A stretch of 64,000 nt of DNA from Sanguinoderma infundibulare (lineage: Eukaryota > Basidiomycota > Agaricomycetes > Polyporales > Polyporaceae): contig JAVLRN010000002.1 of NCBI GenBank assembly GCA_032821775.1, positions 186,001 to 250,000 on the forward strand, read 5' to 3'. Below the pieces are notes generated by a model, which saw nothing but the letters and a program-made list of their open reading frames with translations, was not told the DNA's origin and ran no database searches. Shown one piece after another: positions 1-12,274 of the stretch (position 1 is its first letter; every line of letters starts with the position of its first letter). The position numbers were made by a program, and so were the translations under genes.

Positions 1-77
1 CCCCGATCAGCTCCAAGCTTATGCATGACATCGTGGGGATACGCAGTGGCTACACGTCAATCGGGAGGTGCAGCTGG

Positions 78-2690
78 TTAGGGGGAGGGGATATTAGTAC
101 CTTTAGCGCGCCGTCGTCCTGGCCCTTCAAACTCCGCCATGGCTTGCTTGTTATAGCCCCTTATAAAACCTGATAAACGTCCATTAGATTGGGTTCCTTA
201 TCCACGACTACCATCGTTTCTTACCCAAGTAAGCCCTATGTTTAATGGCGAGCCTTTTCGAGGACGCCCATAGGAGAGTCGGCAAATTTCCTGCGGTGCG
301 CATACAGTGGAATGACATACACAACGTCCCGTTATAAGATGTAACTAGCTGCAGGGGCAAGGAGCTGAAGTTGACACTTGATAAATCTGGGCCTGCGCAG
401 GGAGTCAAGCGAGGCGTCGTGGTCGTCGTGGTCGTCGACGAGCAGCCAAGTCCTAATGACGCCAGATGACAGGTTCGCTGCTGACTAATCATTCAGCCGG
501 CAGTCTCCGGTCTAGCGCCCATGCCTAATATGACTAATCACCCACGAGGTTCACTGCACTTGGCGCCCATCCATTAGATTGCATTGCTTACTCTTGGTCA
601 GAACCGCCTCTTATTCAAGTAAGCCACGTTGCTCACTCGTCCTTTCGGAACGCGAATCGTATAATAGATCGCAAGCGTGAGTAATAAATGTCGATTTGTG
701 CCCCTGAGGGGCCTTGGACGGACCTGCCAGCCCGCCAGTCGCTGTGGGGATTGCGTCAACTGGCTCTGGATGGTAGCATCCCGATGTCCCAATAAATTGT
801 CCGATATTATGATATACACAACAGCGTGCGCGGTGCATATCGAGAGTCCGCATACGTGACGCTCTGTAGGCCACGAGGAAATTCTACTGGAGTACGAAAT
901 TACACTCCTCGGAGGACACGGTAATGCTAGCGCGCAGTGAGGTCGCATTTGCTGGTCGTGACCCAGTACATGGTCGACGCGTTGATCATCACCTGGGCGC
1001 GCAAAGGTCAGACGGAGAACGATCAGGAGCACGATGAAAACATGCTAGGGGCAGGGTGTTGGGGTGAACGGATCGGATCGGACAGGAACACTTACGTCGA
1101 CGGCGCAGGTGGTCAGACATATCCACCCCAGCCCTCTGCCGTTCATCACGGCGAGGGAGCCAATGTTGATGATTGAGCCGGCGAGAGCGAAAGCAGAAGC
1201 CCTGTAAGACCACGTTTGGGTTTGCGAACGAGTGTCAAAAAGGGGTCGGTTGGTAGATTGCGGGATCCTCGAAGCGGGGGGGGGCTCACCAGAGACTGCG
1301 TATTGCTATTGATCTCAGTTCGCGCGTCAGGGTATTGGAAAGCAAGGGCCAGACGAAGAGTATTGTGAGGAAGACGTTGACGAACCTGCACCGTGCATTT
1401 TCGCATGAGTCGAGAAGGTACGGGAAGCGAGCGGACTGAGGAAAGACACGTACGTATCGTAACTCAGAGCGATGATCGCAGAAACGCGGGTCTCGCCTAT
1501 GACGCAGAGGCCGTCCCGGCGAAATCGCGCGGTTTCCTCTGAGTCGTGTGCAGAAGATCGACATGGAGCTCGAGGTAGGAAGGTGAAAGTACACACCGAG
1601 GAACAACATGACGGCTATTCCGGAATATAGAAAGATAAAGAGCATGGCGACGAGATACGCTTTGCAACGTAGCCGGCGTCCCGTAATACAGCCGACGAAC
1701 CAGACGACGTATACCTTCTCAGCTGATAGATTCGACATTAGCTTGGGTACGAACAGGAGGAAGGTTGGACGCACCAAGAAAGAGATAGATGGTTATCTTG
1801 GAGAGCACATAGAAGGTCGCGCAGATTGTGGTGGCCGCGTGGCATACGCCGTGGCTGACCTCCAAACCCACGCAGTCGACAAGAATCGAAACTACAGATG
1901 GAGAACAGAGAGCAAACAGGATGTCGGCCGCAGTGCGGAGTGACAGAGGCAACGGGGAGCATACGCACTCGTGAAGAAGAAGCCCCATCTGCACGTACGA
2001 TGTAACACCAAGGTCAGGAGGACTCAGTGGAAGGTGGAAGGGGAGGAGGCTTACGCAGACGCGTGGTTCATGAGGACGAGGATGCGAGGCCAAGTAGGGC
2101 ACTTGAGTATCCACACCATCTTCCTAGATAGCATGCCAGACAACACGGCGACACCTTGTTGATTGTCTGTCAACAGTATCCGACACACGGCCAGGAGAAC
2201 GAGATACTTACCAAGAAGATGGACGAGTATGCTGAAGACCTCCCATCCCCGGCTAGGAAAACGCCCTGCGGATTGGATATCACGGACTTCCAGTGTATGG
2301 CTACCGATAAACGATGGGGCCATGGCGGCCACGAGAGATCGAGGCGAAAGGCGAGTAGCGAGGGTTCAGACCAAAGTGATTCGTGCAGAGGGCGAACGAC
2401 GATTTGCGAACGACGACATCCTACGTATTCTTCAAGTAGCTGACTAAGTCTTGGGCTACGTCGCGATCATCGCAGGAATAGAATGCGACAGGGGGGTTCT
2501 ATGATGTTGGTTAGGGGAAGATGTGGTGCTGGTTAGGAGAAGATATCAGTAAGGTTCCAAGCGCGCCATTGCCTCGGCCTCGCGATCTCCGCCGAGGGGC
2601 AAGTCGCCAAGTTCATAGCCGCTTGTAAACTTCTGTTATATCGCGTTGCTTACCCTCGCTATAAGCCTTTATTACCAAACTTACCTAACC
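78..2690. repeat. Spacer repeats marking a ~2.5 kb tandem duplication
   Basis: The spacer at about 78-170 (a TTAGGGG-rich stretch, then GCGCGCC, then CTCCGCC) recurs in degenerate form at about 2508-2600 in the same order. A second short repeat of about 56 bp beginning CCATTAGATT lies at 181-236 and 571-626. Together with the paired membrane-protein gene and pseudogene downstream of each spacer, this indicates a tandem duplication with an offset of about 2.45-2.55 kb. Only the spacers and the 3' gene parts still align well by eye. Confidence 0.55.
927..2332 (-). CDS. Multi-pass membrane protein of a polypore-specific family
   Basis: This is a predicted integral membrane protein of a family common in polypore genomes; its function is unknown. 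Six 3' exons are well supported: 1775-1891, 1597-1722, 1454-1538, 1290-1385, 1096-1201 and 927-992. All have GT-AG borders and matching phases. They encode hydrophobic segments with the landmarks IYLFLAEKVYVVW, RDGLCVIG, FVNVFLTILFVWPLL, GWICLTTCAVD and MYWVTT, an order I recognise from that family. The 5' part (1892-2332) is less clear. An ORF starting MAAMAPSFIG at 2332 is a plausible first exon, but its splices to the rest were not resolved. A decayed paralogue lies 2.5 kb downstream in window coordinates. Confidence 0.65.
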
Positions 2691-3440
2691 AAGCTCGATG
2701 TCTTCCATGTGCCTGCACACCAGTTTCGCGGGACAAGATAAGGTTTTGGAGCGACGCGCTTCCGTGCCAAAAGCGTTAAGTGCGCGTCCGTCTAGCCTGG
2801 CTAGGAAAGGTGGACCGCGGCGGTCGTCTCGACCCCCACTAACTCTAAGCAGGCACTAGCCGTGCAGGGCCTGTTTTTGAGGGGCCATTGTCTGCGAGCA
2901 AGCGGCGTGCGTTCTGGCACCCGCGACTTCCTCGCGGTGAAGGCAGCGGCCAGGGATAAAAAGCAAGTCGCACCGCCATGCGTTTCGTATACCTGTCAAG
3001 ATTGGGTCAGCATCGACCTCTGACTCGGACCCTCGACTCTACCTTGTGACCAGGCCTTTTTAACCCCAAACTGCACTGCGACCAACGCCGGTTGTCTCGT
3101 CGCATCCGGACACGTCCTGTATCATTCTACTGTAGTACGCGATCCCGCTCCGCCTCAGCGAGGAGCACACCCTCCCGCCCGACTGGATAGGCATGCCGAG
3201 AGTTTTAGTGGGTACGCTGGTGCGGCGGCGCGGTCTAGAGTTGGGTGATCGCGGCTAGTACAACTCGGAGAGTCCCACACTATCGACCACGGCTTCGATC
3301 TGCGTAGAACATTTCCCTCGACATGGTATCGGGCTCTGTCCATCAACGTGCTATAAACCCACCTATAGGCACCACTCGCCGACCGGATGGGCTGCACCAC
3401 CGAAAAAAGATTAATTATGCTCCGCCCACAGCTCGAAACT
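2333..3440. other. Intergenic stretch between the two membrane-gene copies
   Basis: No convincing coding region was seen. It contains the second copy of the duplication spacer (about 2508-2690) and otherwise unremarkable sequence. Confidence 0.4.
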
Positions 3441-3467
3441 AGCGCGAGAGATCGTATTTTTGGCGGT

Positions 3468-3900
3468 GACTCAGTGCATAGTCGCCGCGTTGATTCATCT
3501 GGGTGCGCATAAGAGTCAATACCAAATTTAAAAAGAACAAGAGCACGATTCATAAGGTGCCTGCCGGGGGGAAAGGGGAGTGGGATCAGGCAGGAACAAG
3601 ACACTCACGTCGCCCGCGCAACCGGAGAGGCAGATCCTGCCGTTCAAGACGGCGAGGCAGGCGATGTTGGTGATTGACCCGGACAGCGCGACCCAGGAAG
3701 CCCTGTGCGCGACGCAAGAGTGTTGATCGGGATCACGGGCCAGTTAGCGAGTTTGGGATCTGGAGCGAGGGGCTCACCAGAGACTCCGCGTCGCTACTGC
3801 TCTCAGTTCCTGCGTCAGCCAGTGGGAGATGAGGACGACGTTGACGAACCTGCACGGTGCATGTCGCGTGAGTTGACGCTCGAGGTTAGAACAGTCTGAG
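3468..3900 (-). pseudogene. Decayed paralogue of the membrane protein gene at 927-2332
   Basis: Three 3' exons align with the intact copy, including their splice borders. The segment at about 3780-3890 matches the FVNV...LTRELR exon but lacks about 24 nt. About 3610-3715 encodes a GSITNIACLAVLNG stretch matching GSIINIGSLAVMNG of the intact gene. About 3468-3520 matches the last exon. In that last exon a one-base change in the reading register is followed by a TGG-to-TGA change at the conserved YWVT tryptophan. Upstream of 3900 I could not follow the similarity. The copy is therefore truncated at its 5' end and carries frame and stop lesions. Confidence 0.65.
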
Positions 3901-4537
3901 GGTGAAGTCCACATTGTGGGTAGTTTATGATACCGAACCCACTTGCGGTGGGCGATAACGACCGGCGGGGAGGGTGCGATCATGATGGGCAGTGAGAGGG
4001 AGTCCGTGTGGCATGCGACTATCACGCAGCGTGCAATCCTCCTGCAGGAGTGGATGAGGTGGGAAGGCCGGAGAACCTGGGTGGATCGCAACCTGTGGAC
4101 GAGAACTAGAGAGCGAGGGTGTTTGAGGGGAAGGTGATGTAGGCGAGCTGCCAATCCGGGAAGAGCGCATAAACGGGCTGCGTGAGGAACGCGTGCGGAG
4201 AGCAAGTGCGACTTGGTTTATTGGTCGCGGTACGTCAATGAGATGCGGCAGCGACTCGGAGATCGCACAGATCGGCGGACGATGCGCTGGTGGGCGTGGC
4301 AAGTCCCGGACAGCGGCAACTGCCGGTTGGCTGTTTTCGCGGTGCCCGCATCGGTCGGCGTCCTCGCACTGAGGCTCTCACCATCCGCAAAGTATCATGT
4401 AGTGTGCCACACAAAATATTCCCGCACCCACAACTCTCTTCCTGAAGCCGATTAATCGCGGCCAGCACAGACACTGCTCCCTCCTGTTTGTCCATGGTCT
4501 GCCTCACTGACAGCTCAAGTCTGCGTACTCTACTACG
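3901..4537. other. Stretch without a supported gene
   Basis: This probably includes the eroded 5' half of the pseudogene. ORFs on both strands are low-complexity (serine, arginine and proline-rich) and show no recognisable domain. The 3' end of the cystathionine gamma-synthase gene begins at 4538. Confidence 0.35.
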
Positions 4538-6616
4538 CTACATCTCGGCTACAGCAGCTACATCTCCTGAGTCTCCATGCAAGATCTCATCCTCCTCTTG
4601 CGCAGCCTCAGCCGCCTGCAACGCGACCTCGAACCACCGCAACACCACCTCCCTCTCCTCCACCCCAACACTCACCCGCACGATGCCCTCCTCGATGCCC
4701 CAGCCCGCCGCCCACTCGAGCTCGCCGGAGTGCGCCAGGATCGTGTACGGGCACACGAGCGTGAACGCAGTGCCGAGGCTCGGGCCCTTGGCGCACCGCA
4801 GCGCGTCGAAGAACGCGCGGCTCGCCCCCATGGACGCGAACGTCAGCGAGAACAGGCCGCCGTGCCCGCCTTCTGGCTCGCCCGTAGTCGGCGAGCGGAC
4901 GCGGCACGTGTCGTAGTGCTCGGGGGTCACCCACGCCGGATAAAACACCTCTTTTATGACGATCTGGCGGGGTGCGGAGGGAGAAGACTCGGAGGCGGCG
5001 GCGAGAGAGCGGGCGCGGAGGAACTCGCAGACGGCGAGGGCGTTCGCGTCGATCACGCGGATCCGCTCGCGTAGGTCGCGCGAGTTGCGCTCCATGTGTA
5101 TCGCGTCCTCGCCGTAGTACGCGTCCTCGTACGTCGCCGCCAAGTGCGCCCTCAACGCGGCGTAATGCCGCCCGTTCGGGTTCAGCACCAGGCTGGATGT
5201 GCTCCTCGTGAGTATCTGCGCTACGCTTCAACGCGCGAAAGAGGAGAGCTGACCTGCCACCCAGGGTGTTCGCGTACCCGCTGAAGACCTTGCTGAGGCT
5301 GCTGACGACGATGTCCGCGTACGGGAGGACCTCGATGTTGACGCTGCCGATCGTGTCGTCGACGACCACGAGGAAGTCGTACTTGTCCGCCAGCGCGCGC
5401 AGCCTCGGCAGGTCCGCGGAGCGCAGGAGTGGATTCGACGGACACTCGGTGAAGAGCGCGATGACGGGCGGATGGCCGGCCGGTGACGTCTTGGACTCGC
5501 GCTCGAGGATCGCTTCGAGCTCGTCGATGTCCTCGTCGCGGCCGCCCCCGAGGAAGTGGCAGCCCTGTCCCCATTTTTCGAGGATTTTGATGGTGTCCGT
5601 GTACAGGAACCTGCGAGGGCAACACGGTGAGTACGACAGTGTCTTCAGCCGTGCGACGGAGAGTCACTCACCCGAAACACACGCTCTTCGCGACAGGTCT
5701 CACGGCCAGCACGAGCTGGTGCGCGCTCCATATTGCGGACATGCCCGTCCCGTAGAGGAATACGTCGTGCTCCGTCAGGCCCTCCACGCGCGTACTGGGA
5801 CCGAGCTCTGCGTCCTCTCCTCCGGCAGTGGACCAGTCACTTGGGGTATCCCGGATGAGCACACCCGCTATTTGTCTACGCAGCTCACGCTTTGCAGCAC
5901 CGGCCGACTTCAGAGGCATACCATTGGGCCCATCGCTCTCCTCGACGCAGTCGAAGTGGTCCTTGCTGAGAAGTTGCATCGCCTGGGCTTCGGAGACCTT
6001 GCCATTGACGCGTGATTGCGAGGCAGAAGGGGTGGCCTCCTCGAGCATCGCGAGGCAGCGTTCTGCATAACGCGAGGACACGCCGAGGCCGGTGTGCTGC
6101 CAGAACTGCTTCACGAGGGGAAACACCTCTTTGGGGAACAAGACGATGTGGAGCTCGGCGCGCACGTCGTCTTCCTTGGGGCGGATGGTGAACTGGATGA
6201 TACGGACTGTGCCAACGGCCGTGTCTGCGGTCGGCGTGGAGGAGCGCTCGAGCATGAATGCGCGACAGTGCTCAGCTGCACGCCGAGTCGGGCAGAGGAT
6301 GCAGGATTCGTCCCATCCTGGAACGCCGAACGTTTTTTCGCAGATTTTTGCCAGCTGTAGGTGCCCGACATATGAACTTTAGAGTGCGTATCGAGAGAGG
6401 GGGTTCACGCTACGCGGCACGTACCTTCTGGACGCTCCGATGGATGAAGAAGCGGGGGTACCCGGTGACCATCGCGTCCACGACACGGCTCTCGCCCGCG
6501 GCCCAGTCGACGTTGTCCGCCCATGTCGGCAGCGATACGGAGATGGCGTGCGGGGTATACGGGGGCAGGGAGATCCCCAGCGGTTTCGGTTCTGTCTCAG
6601 GCCCTGTCGTGCTCAT
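4538..6616 (-). CDS. STR2: Cystathionine gamma-synthase (PLP-dependent, fungal STR2 type)
   Basis: The enzyme joins an activated homoserine ester with cysteine to give cystathionine, a transsulfuration step leading to methionine; it needs pyridoxal phosphate. Four exons (6425-6616, 5672-6354, 5254-5610, 4538-5192) join in phase to give 628 aa, close to the size of fungal STR2/MET-7 proteins. Supporting motifs are [16 protein letters not shown] near the N-terminus (residues about 50-64), [13 protein letters not shown] (about 373-385, with the ring-contacting aspartate) and [16 protein letters not shown], whose Lys399 should be the PLP Schiff-base lysine. The start is the ATG at 6616. An upstream in-frame ATG at 6832 would add a low-quality leader and was not chosen. 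All splice sites are GT-AG and no lesion was seen. The gene stands alone, with no obvious partner nearby. Confidence 0.93.
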
Positions 6617-7290
6617 TACCGCGCTAGCACAGGGGTATCGCGAGGCCTGGCCTGAAGAGAAGACGGCAAGAGGTGCACAATGAATGAAACTTCGAACGCC
6701 GCTATGGAAGGAGACGTTTGAGGCGTGCGAGAGGCCTGTCGGGGGAGCGTAGTATGGGGGGAGAAAGCTGAGTCCGACGGCCCCTGAGGCGGAAGCGCAT
6801 GCATGCTGGCATGCGCACAGAAGACGGCCCAATCTGGGTTACAAGCGACGCCGTAATGGCAGCTTCGGTACTATGAATGGACGACGTCCGAGTATCGAGG
6901 ACATCGAGGACGCCGACTTCAGCGCCTCAAGCACTGGTGCCGCCCATCCCGATTCTCCTGGGACCTTTCTTGCCGTAGTGACTTATCCGACTCACTCCTC
7001 TCACGTACTAGGCTATAGTGGCTTTATATGCTTCCATCCAAAGGATGTGTACTCTACCACAGGTGCTACATAAATACAATATAAAGGGACGAGCACATGA
7101 ACAGGCAGGAATGACATCGAAGAGCCAAGTCCAAGTTCGAAAAAAATGTCCGTTGGCGGCACGCCGGATGATCGAATCGCGTTTGTGCGGACGAAGCGGG
7201 TCTATCGGGGCATACAGTATCAGCAACCGCCACGTCGACCTAAACGTATACTCACTAATACTAAATCGCTGCACTACTTCGCAGGCAAAT
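6617..7290. other. Upstream region of the cystathionine gamma-synthase gene
   Basis: This is the probable promoter and 5' leader for the minus-strand gene, plus unassigned sequence. No domain-bearing ORF was seen. Confidence 0.4.
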
Positions 7291-7635
7291 TCACTCCACC
7301 CTAGAACCAGTTCTGACGTTACCGGGACCGACGATGGCAGGCCAGGCGGTGTTGGTGATGTTCTGGAGCTTGGCGGGAATGGTCATGAATACAGCGCGGT
7401 TAGTACGCTGAGGGACTCTCCTGGTGGTGGGGAGGCCGCGACCGAGAGACTGTTGGAGACGGCGCATGTGCGCGCGGACATGGGCGCGGTGAAGGCGCGC
7501 ATCCAGCTCGGACTTCTTGGAACGGTTTGCAAGTGAATCTGTCTCAGGGTGCGAGGTGGCAGTGGAAGTGGTGGACGCGAAGACTGGACCAGCCAGAGTG
7601 GTAGTGGTGGTGTTCGGGGCCATGATGTTAAACAC
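7291..7635 (-). CDS. Small hypothetical protein
   Basis: A single open frame of 114 codons; an internal ATG at 7623 gives a protein beginning MAPNTTTTT. The N-terminus is Thr/Ser-rich and is followed by a basic segment (about residues 38-65, rich in Lys, Arg and His). I recognise no family, signal peptide or membrane segment. It is longer than most shadow ORFs nearby and has a natural composition, but no homologue is known to me. It could be an exon of a larger gene. Confidence 0.3.
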   Translation of the reverse strand: MFNIMAPNTTTTTLAGPVFASTTSTATSHPETDSLANRSKKSELDARLHRAHVRAHMRRLQQSLGRGLPTTRRVPQRTNRAVFMTIPAKLQNITNTAWPAIVGPGNVRTGSRVE

Positions 7636-8790
7636 TCTAAATAATGGCGAAGTCAGACATTATCGATTCGGAGATGGGTACGAGAGAGCTTACCAGCTAT
7701 ATGCGAGTGTGATGCAAGTGACTGCGCGGAATGATTGTGTGTTCGTGGTGTCAGGAAAGGTTATGGCAAAAACGGGCTCCTTAAATACCCGCAGCGGGGT
7801 GCGGGGTCTTTTGCTGGACTTTGGTTTTTCGAGCTGAAATCTTTGAGTACGGGACCACACCAAAAACCATCGGATAATGGTGAGACCCGCAGTACGTCAC
7901 GGCCTAATGCAGGTACGGATTTTATGTGTTTTGCATTTGGCTGGTCAGCTCCAAAATCGCATTTCCCCAGGGAGCACCAGATTTTGATTTCAACCGGACT
8001 GTAATTTGCGTACCAATCGAAAGTACGGAACGACGCCGCGTGAACGCGTGAACGTCCATTCCAGTAGGCTAACCCACAAACCCCCCGAGCCTCGTCTGGA
8101 GCGTTTAATTTTTGGCGGTGGTCGAGGGTGTGCTCCGACTTCGCGGTAGCAAAGTCAACGCAGCAGTGACGTTGTCGTCGGAGTAAGGCACAGGATGAGT
8201 CGCCCTGGACACCTCACTCTTTCAGAAGCGGGCAACATCGCTGAAAGGAATGCATGAAAGACCTGCGTACCTTCCCCCGCGTCTGCATACGTTTGCGGTG
8301 TCAGGATACGTTTGTCTGGTCATAATATGGCCGGTAAGCGTCCACCAAGACTCCGTGCCAGCTACTCACCGAACACTCTGTACTCTATCCTGCTACTATT
8401 CAGCACTCCCACAGGGCTCAGGCTGGAATATGCTGTGTGAAAACTAAATGATCGAATAACTGCATGTAAAGCTCGCTCCATCTCCCCCCCTCCCCTTCGT
8501 CGTCTTCTCACCACCGCATAGATAGGAACAATGAACACAACTCATCCTGTGCAAATTACATCAAGAACCATCTGTGAAACTTCTGCTAACGACAACCTAG
8601 TGCGACACGAGAGAAAGGTTGAACTTATCACGTTTTGTACGGTGCCAGTCCTTCTCGCTCTGGTTCAACGCCACCAGGAGCCGACGGCCATGCGTCTTCC
8701 TGTATGGGCGAAATTAGTATGGTTCGACGAGACCGTTCACATGTAGTACGGAGAGCTTCCGAGGCACGATATGTACGCACCGACCTCTTT
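7636..8790. other. Unassigned stretch
   Basis: Only short ORFs without recognisable domains were seen on either strand. No repeat structure was obvious to me. Confidence 0.3.
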
Positions 8791-8799
8791 ACACCCGGT

Positions 8800-9310
8800 C
8801 ATGAGCGTCACCTGGCCGATCTCTCTGTCGGTCGTGCTGCAGCTCCCAATCATGCATTCAACCGCGCCGGGCGTGAACTGCTCGGAATGACATCCAGTAT
8901 TTCAATTCCTTTGCGATGGCGGTGAGGGGAAGGCTCCGTGAAAAGGCGAGAGAGAGCACAATGCACCGAAATCGCTACGCAAACAGGAGACGGGCCCATT
9001 ATATTGACATTCCCGGCCTGAAGGTGTCTCCGCACCAGCATGCTCCGTTTGCAGCGGTCGAGCAGCAGCGAAACCGAGGACGAACCGGCGAGAAACAGGG
9101 CATGGACGGCGGCGAGAAACTGAGCGAGAGAGTGTACGAACCGCTGCCAGACGCGTCGGACAGGCGGGCCGCGTGCAACGATCGACTCGCATCCGATGGA
9201 GGACGAGTAAGCGACATGAGCGTCACTGGGCCGGTCTCCTTGTCGGTCGTGCTGCAGCTCGCAATCATGCAACCGACCGAGCCGGGCATGGACTGCAATG
9301 ACATGCGACG
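8800..9310 (-). pseudogene. Duplicated coding-like segment (CMI-SCSTTD motif), degenerate
   Basis: Two segments about 410 bp apart (about 8800-8890 and 9210-9310) are clearly related. On the minus strand both encode a peptide with the pattern CMI(G/A)SCSTTD(R/K)E(I/T)G(Q/P)VTLM. The match continues through the nucleotides on both sides. I cannot place the motif in a known family and found no intact gene around either copy, so I treat them as remnants of a duplicated exon. Confidence 0.35.
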
Positions 9311-11187
9311 TCGAATTTTCTGTCGGTATGATTATTGCATGAGTCCAGCAACCGCAACTCGCTCAGTGACTTCCATCAACAAACCTGATCATGTCCGAAT
9401 CATTATATGCATCGAAGCGTTTTGAGGCTTGTATAGCAATCAGATAGACCAGGGATATGGTTTTTTTTCGGAGGAGGGAACAAGTCCGTGGAGGGCGAAG
9501 ACGTCAAGTTGGGATTCGAATCGCGGCACCTGGTCCTGCGGCAACCTCTCGATCGCATCAATCGACGCTCACCGGCCGAGTGCGGGGTGGAACTTGTCGA
9601 ACCGCGTTCTCCGCTCTCTGCAACCATGCACAGTCACTCATTGGCACAGCCGGAAGTAGATGGGTTAGAGAGCGCGACGCACCAGTTATGGTCGACGAAA
9701 TACAACGCACGCCTCTAAACCGTGGATATCCTCGACGAACCCTCAACGGATCCCTAGGTGCTCCAGAGAGATTTTGACCGCATCCTGCGCGACGTACGCA
9801 GACAAGCCTGACAATATCCCCGCCATCAGCTCAATGTAGCTTCCACACAATATACATGTTCGCGTAAAAGAACCTATCAAGGGAAGTTCCCCAAAATGTC
9901 TGCTCCGTCTACGCCCGTGGTCCGCTCACGTCCGCCAGTGTCCTGGTGTACATTGGTGACCACTGACACCGACTGCAACCCATTCTCATTCTCTGAGAAT
10001 GCGCATCTCTTTTAGGTCTGCCACGTGCGGAGACGTGCCGAGCGTGGACTATGATCCAGGACGAGCTGGTGGTGGTGAGGCGCGCACCCAGGTCGGGCGT
10101 GAGGGCGGGGCATTTTTGCAGAGGCAGATCTTAGTCGAGATTGGGACAGGAAGGGAGTGTGCGGGGATGGACACTGCGCGGAGGCAAGCCCAGTGCTGAA
10201 GAGTGCATTCGAGTCGGTCCATTCAATCAGCATCGCGAAGAGGAAGAAGCGAGCCCAATGATACGCACGGCGTCAACAGACTATATTGCGCCGGACCACT
10301 GACTGGGCGGGCACCCAGAGGAAGGTAAGCCCGCAAGGACCAATGAGGTGGGGCTATATGCGCAGCTAGGCCTGCATATACTCAGCGACAGGCGGTCGAC
10401 AGACGTCTTCTCATGGCAGTGAATGTACAAGCAAGTCGAAATGAAACGTGCTCATTCCGCTGTGCACGAAGCACGGCAAAGAAACGACAATAGCAGACAA
10501 CGTGGATGAACCTACCGATGCTCTCGAAAAGCGGTCAATCCTCCTTGCCGAGAAGGTATCCGCCGTAAAGACCTTCCCGTGCGACGTTCTGCGGACATAC
10601 AAGAGTCAAGTCTACAAATCTTCTAAGCCACGGTCAGCATCCTCTCCCTCTCAACGAAGACGCATACACGCACCCATAGCGTCCAGCCTATCAACCATCA
10701 TCCCTGCCGGGCGCACGATAAGCTCCGGCTCGTTCCCACAGAGTCGCATTACTCGCATCACTACCCGGGTGTCCGATGTGTCTTGCAGGCTGCGCCCGTG
10801 GAACTCGGGGCACTCTTGATCATTGAGAAGCTGTTCGGGAAGTGGCATTTGAGAGGAGACCACGAAGACCGGCGGACGAGGAGCGAGTGGAGGTCGCTCT
10901 GTGATATAAGGGAGGTTGAAGGAGGCCAGGATCATCGTCGATGCTGTGGAGACGGTCGCATGCAGAGGGGAGTCGAGCTCCTGGTGCTGGTTTGCTCGGC
11001 GCTCGACAAGTCCTCGGCTTCAAGTTCGACCACGACGGTGACCACTCGCACTCTACGACATCCTTCGGACTGATTCCTTGACTCGCCTGCTATCGCCTCT
11101 TGTCCGGCGGCGTCATGCCAGCGCGTATCCCTGCAGAACAGCACAATTCCCCGGAGTGCACATTTTTCCGGTCCAGAAACGCCAGTC
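9311..11187. other. Unassigned 1.9 kb stretch
   Basis: Many short ORFs with no recognised domain. The minus-strand ORF at 10651-10935 has a natural-looking composition (ITERPPLAPRPPVFVVSS and following) and could be the tail of an unknown protein. A short plus-strand ORF beginning MSAPSTPVV starts at about 9897. Neither is supported beyond its openness. Confidence 0.3.
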
Positions 11188-12134
11188 ATGGTGTGAGTAA
11201 ACTCTTTGTCTCCGTTGTCGCTGCCTCGCTGACGATTCTCGGGCAGTCAATAATACACTTACAAGAATTACTCTGATATGCACATAATGCCGGTGCTAAG
11301 TTCAGTGTCTCGACCTCGAGGACTGGCCTCATCGTGCTCGCGTTTGCGTCCTATGCCGCCCCCGCCGCGTCCCTCACGTCCGAGTCCCCGTCCGCCTCCG
11401 GTACAGGCAGCATTCCTTCCGTATCGTTCAGCCTCTCGTTCACCCCTACCGCATCTGCCAATTCCAGCAGGACAGAGGGCGCATCTTCGGGCGCAAACAT
11501 GAGCGCGGGGGCAACGTCGTCCGCACAGTTCCCGAGCCTCAGTGGCCTGTCCGTATGCGGTGAGCAGCACCTCGTTCCGTCGATACCACTGTCAGGAGCT
11601 GAGCGATTCGCAGCGAACAATTGTCTTGGGCTCGCGATCGAGCAGGACAACTGCACGAGCATCGTCGACGTCAACTGCTACTGCGCAAAGCGAGTATTTC
11701 GTCCTCCGAATCATTCTCAAACGCGTGTACCGCCGGCGCTGATGGATCTCCTGCTGCGTACCCCGCCCCTCCAACCCCACACTCGTCCCACTTTCCTTGC
11801 GTCAGCCGAATCAACCTCGTGCAGCGCGACGCTCTTCGCCTTTGGCCTCGCCGCGCGCCTCTCGACCTCGTGCCCGAGCGACCTCGGCGCGGCGGAGAGC
11901 ATCACCGAGCAGTTCTGCGCGCGCGCGTCGACGAGCACCTCCCTCTCCTTCTCCTCGCCCACGCCCTCCGCGACGTTCTCGAACCCGTTCGCGTCCTCCG
12001 CGCGTGCGAACAGCTCGGTGGCCGTCCCCGATCTAAGTAAGTTTGTTCTTGCGCATGTGGTCCGATGCCAGTCAAACGCGCGTTTGTACGGTGTACCGTC
12101 TCCACGTATTAATAACTTCCGGCATGCGCATTGA
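11188..12134 (+). CDS. CFEM-domain secreted protein
   Basis: CFEM proteins are fungal extracellular, often wall-anchored, eight-cysteine proteins. Some bind haem or act at the host or substrate interface. Proposed exons are 11188-11192 (only ATGGT), 11306-11559, 11614-11724, 11806-12036 and a C-terminal part. With the mini first exon the protein starts MVVSTSRTGLIVLAFASYAA, a good signal peptide. A Ser/Thr-rich linker follows, then the cysteine framework SVCANNCLGLAIEQDNC, VNCYC, STSC, STSCPSDL and ITEQFC, which makes eight cysteines including the CxC pair. The third intron donor is ambiguous; 11725 keeps the frame. The tail is Ser/Thr-rich. The C-terminus is not settled: a GTAAGT donor lies at 12037, and reading through ends at 12134. 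Confidence 0.68.
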
Positions 12135-12274
12135 TTTGCAGACTGTCATCGAGTTCATCCACATACGCCCACGTCGCCCCCACCACATCTCGCCCACGTC
12201 GCTCTCTCCGCCCCACCCCTCGTCTACCGATCCCAACCCACCCGGGCTTTTGTGGCGTCTTCCTCGCATCCGCC

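Noticed and set aside
4577..5074. Long plus-strand ORFs opposite cystathionine gamma-synthase
   Set aside because: Arg/Ala-rich shadows of a GC-rich coding strand with no domain.
9510..9540. A GATTCGAATC palindrome resembling a tRNA T-loop on either strand
   Set aside because: The flanking bases do not form a five-pair T stem, and no anticodon arm, D arm or acceptor stem could be paired at the right distances.
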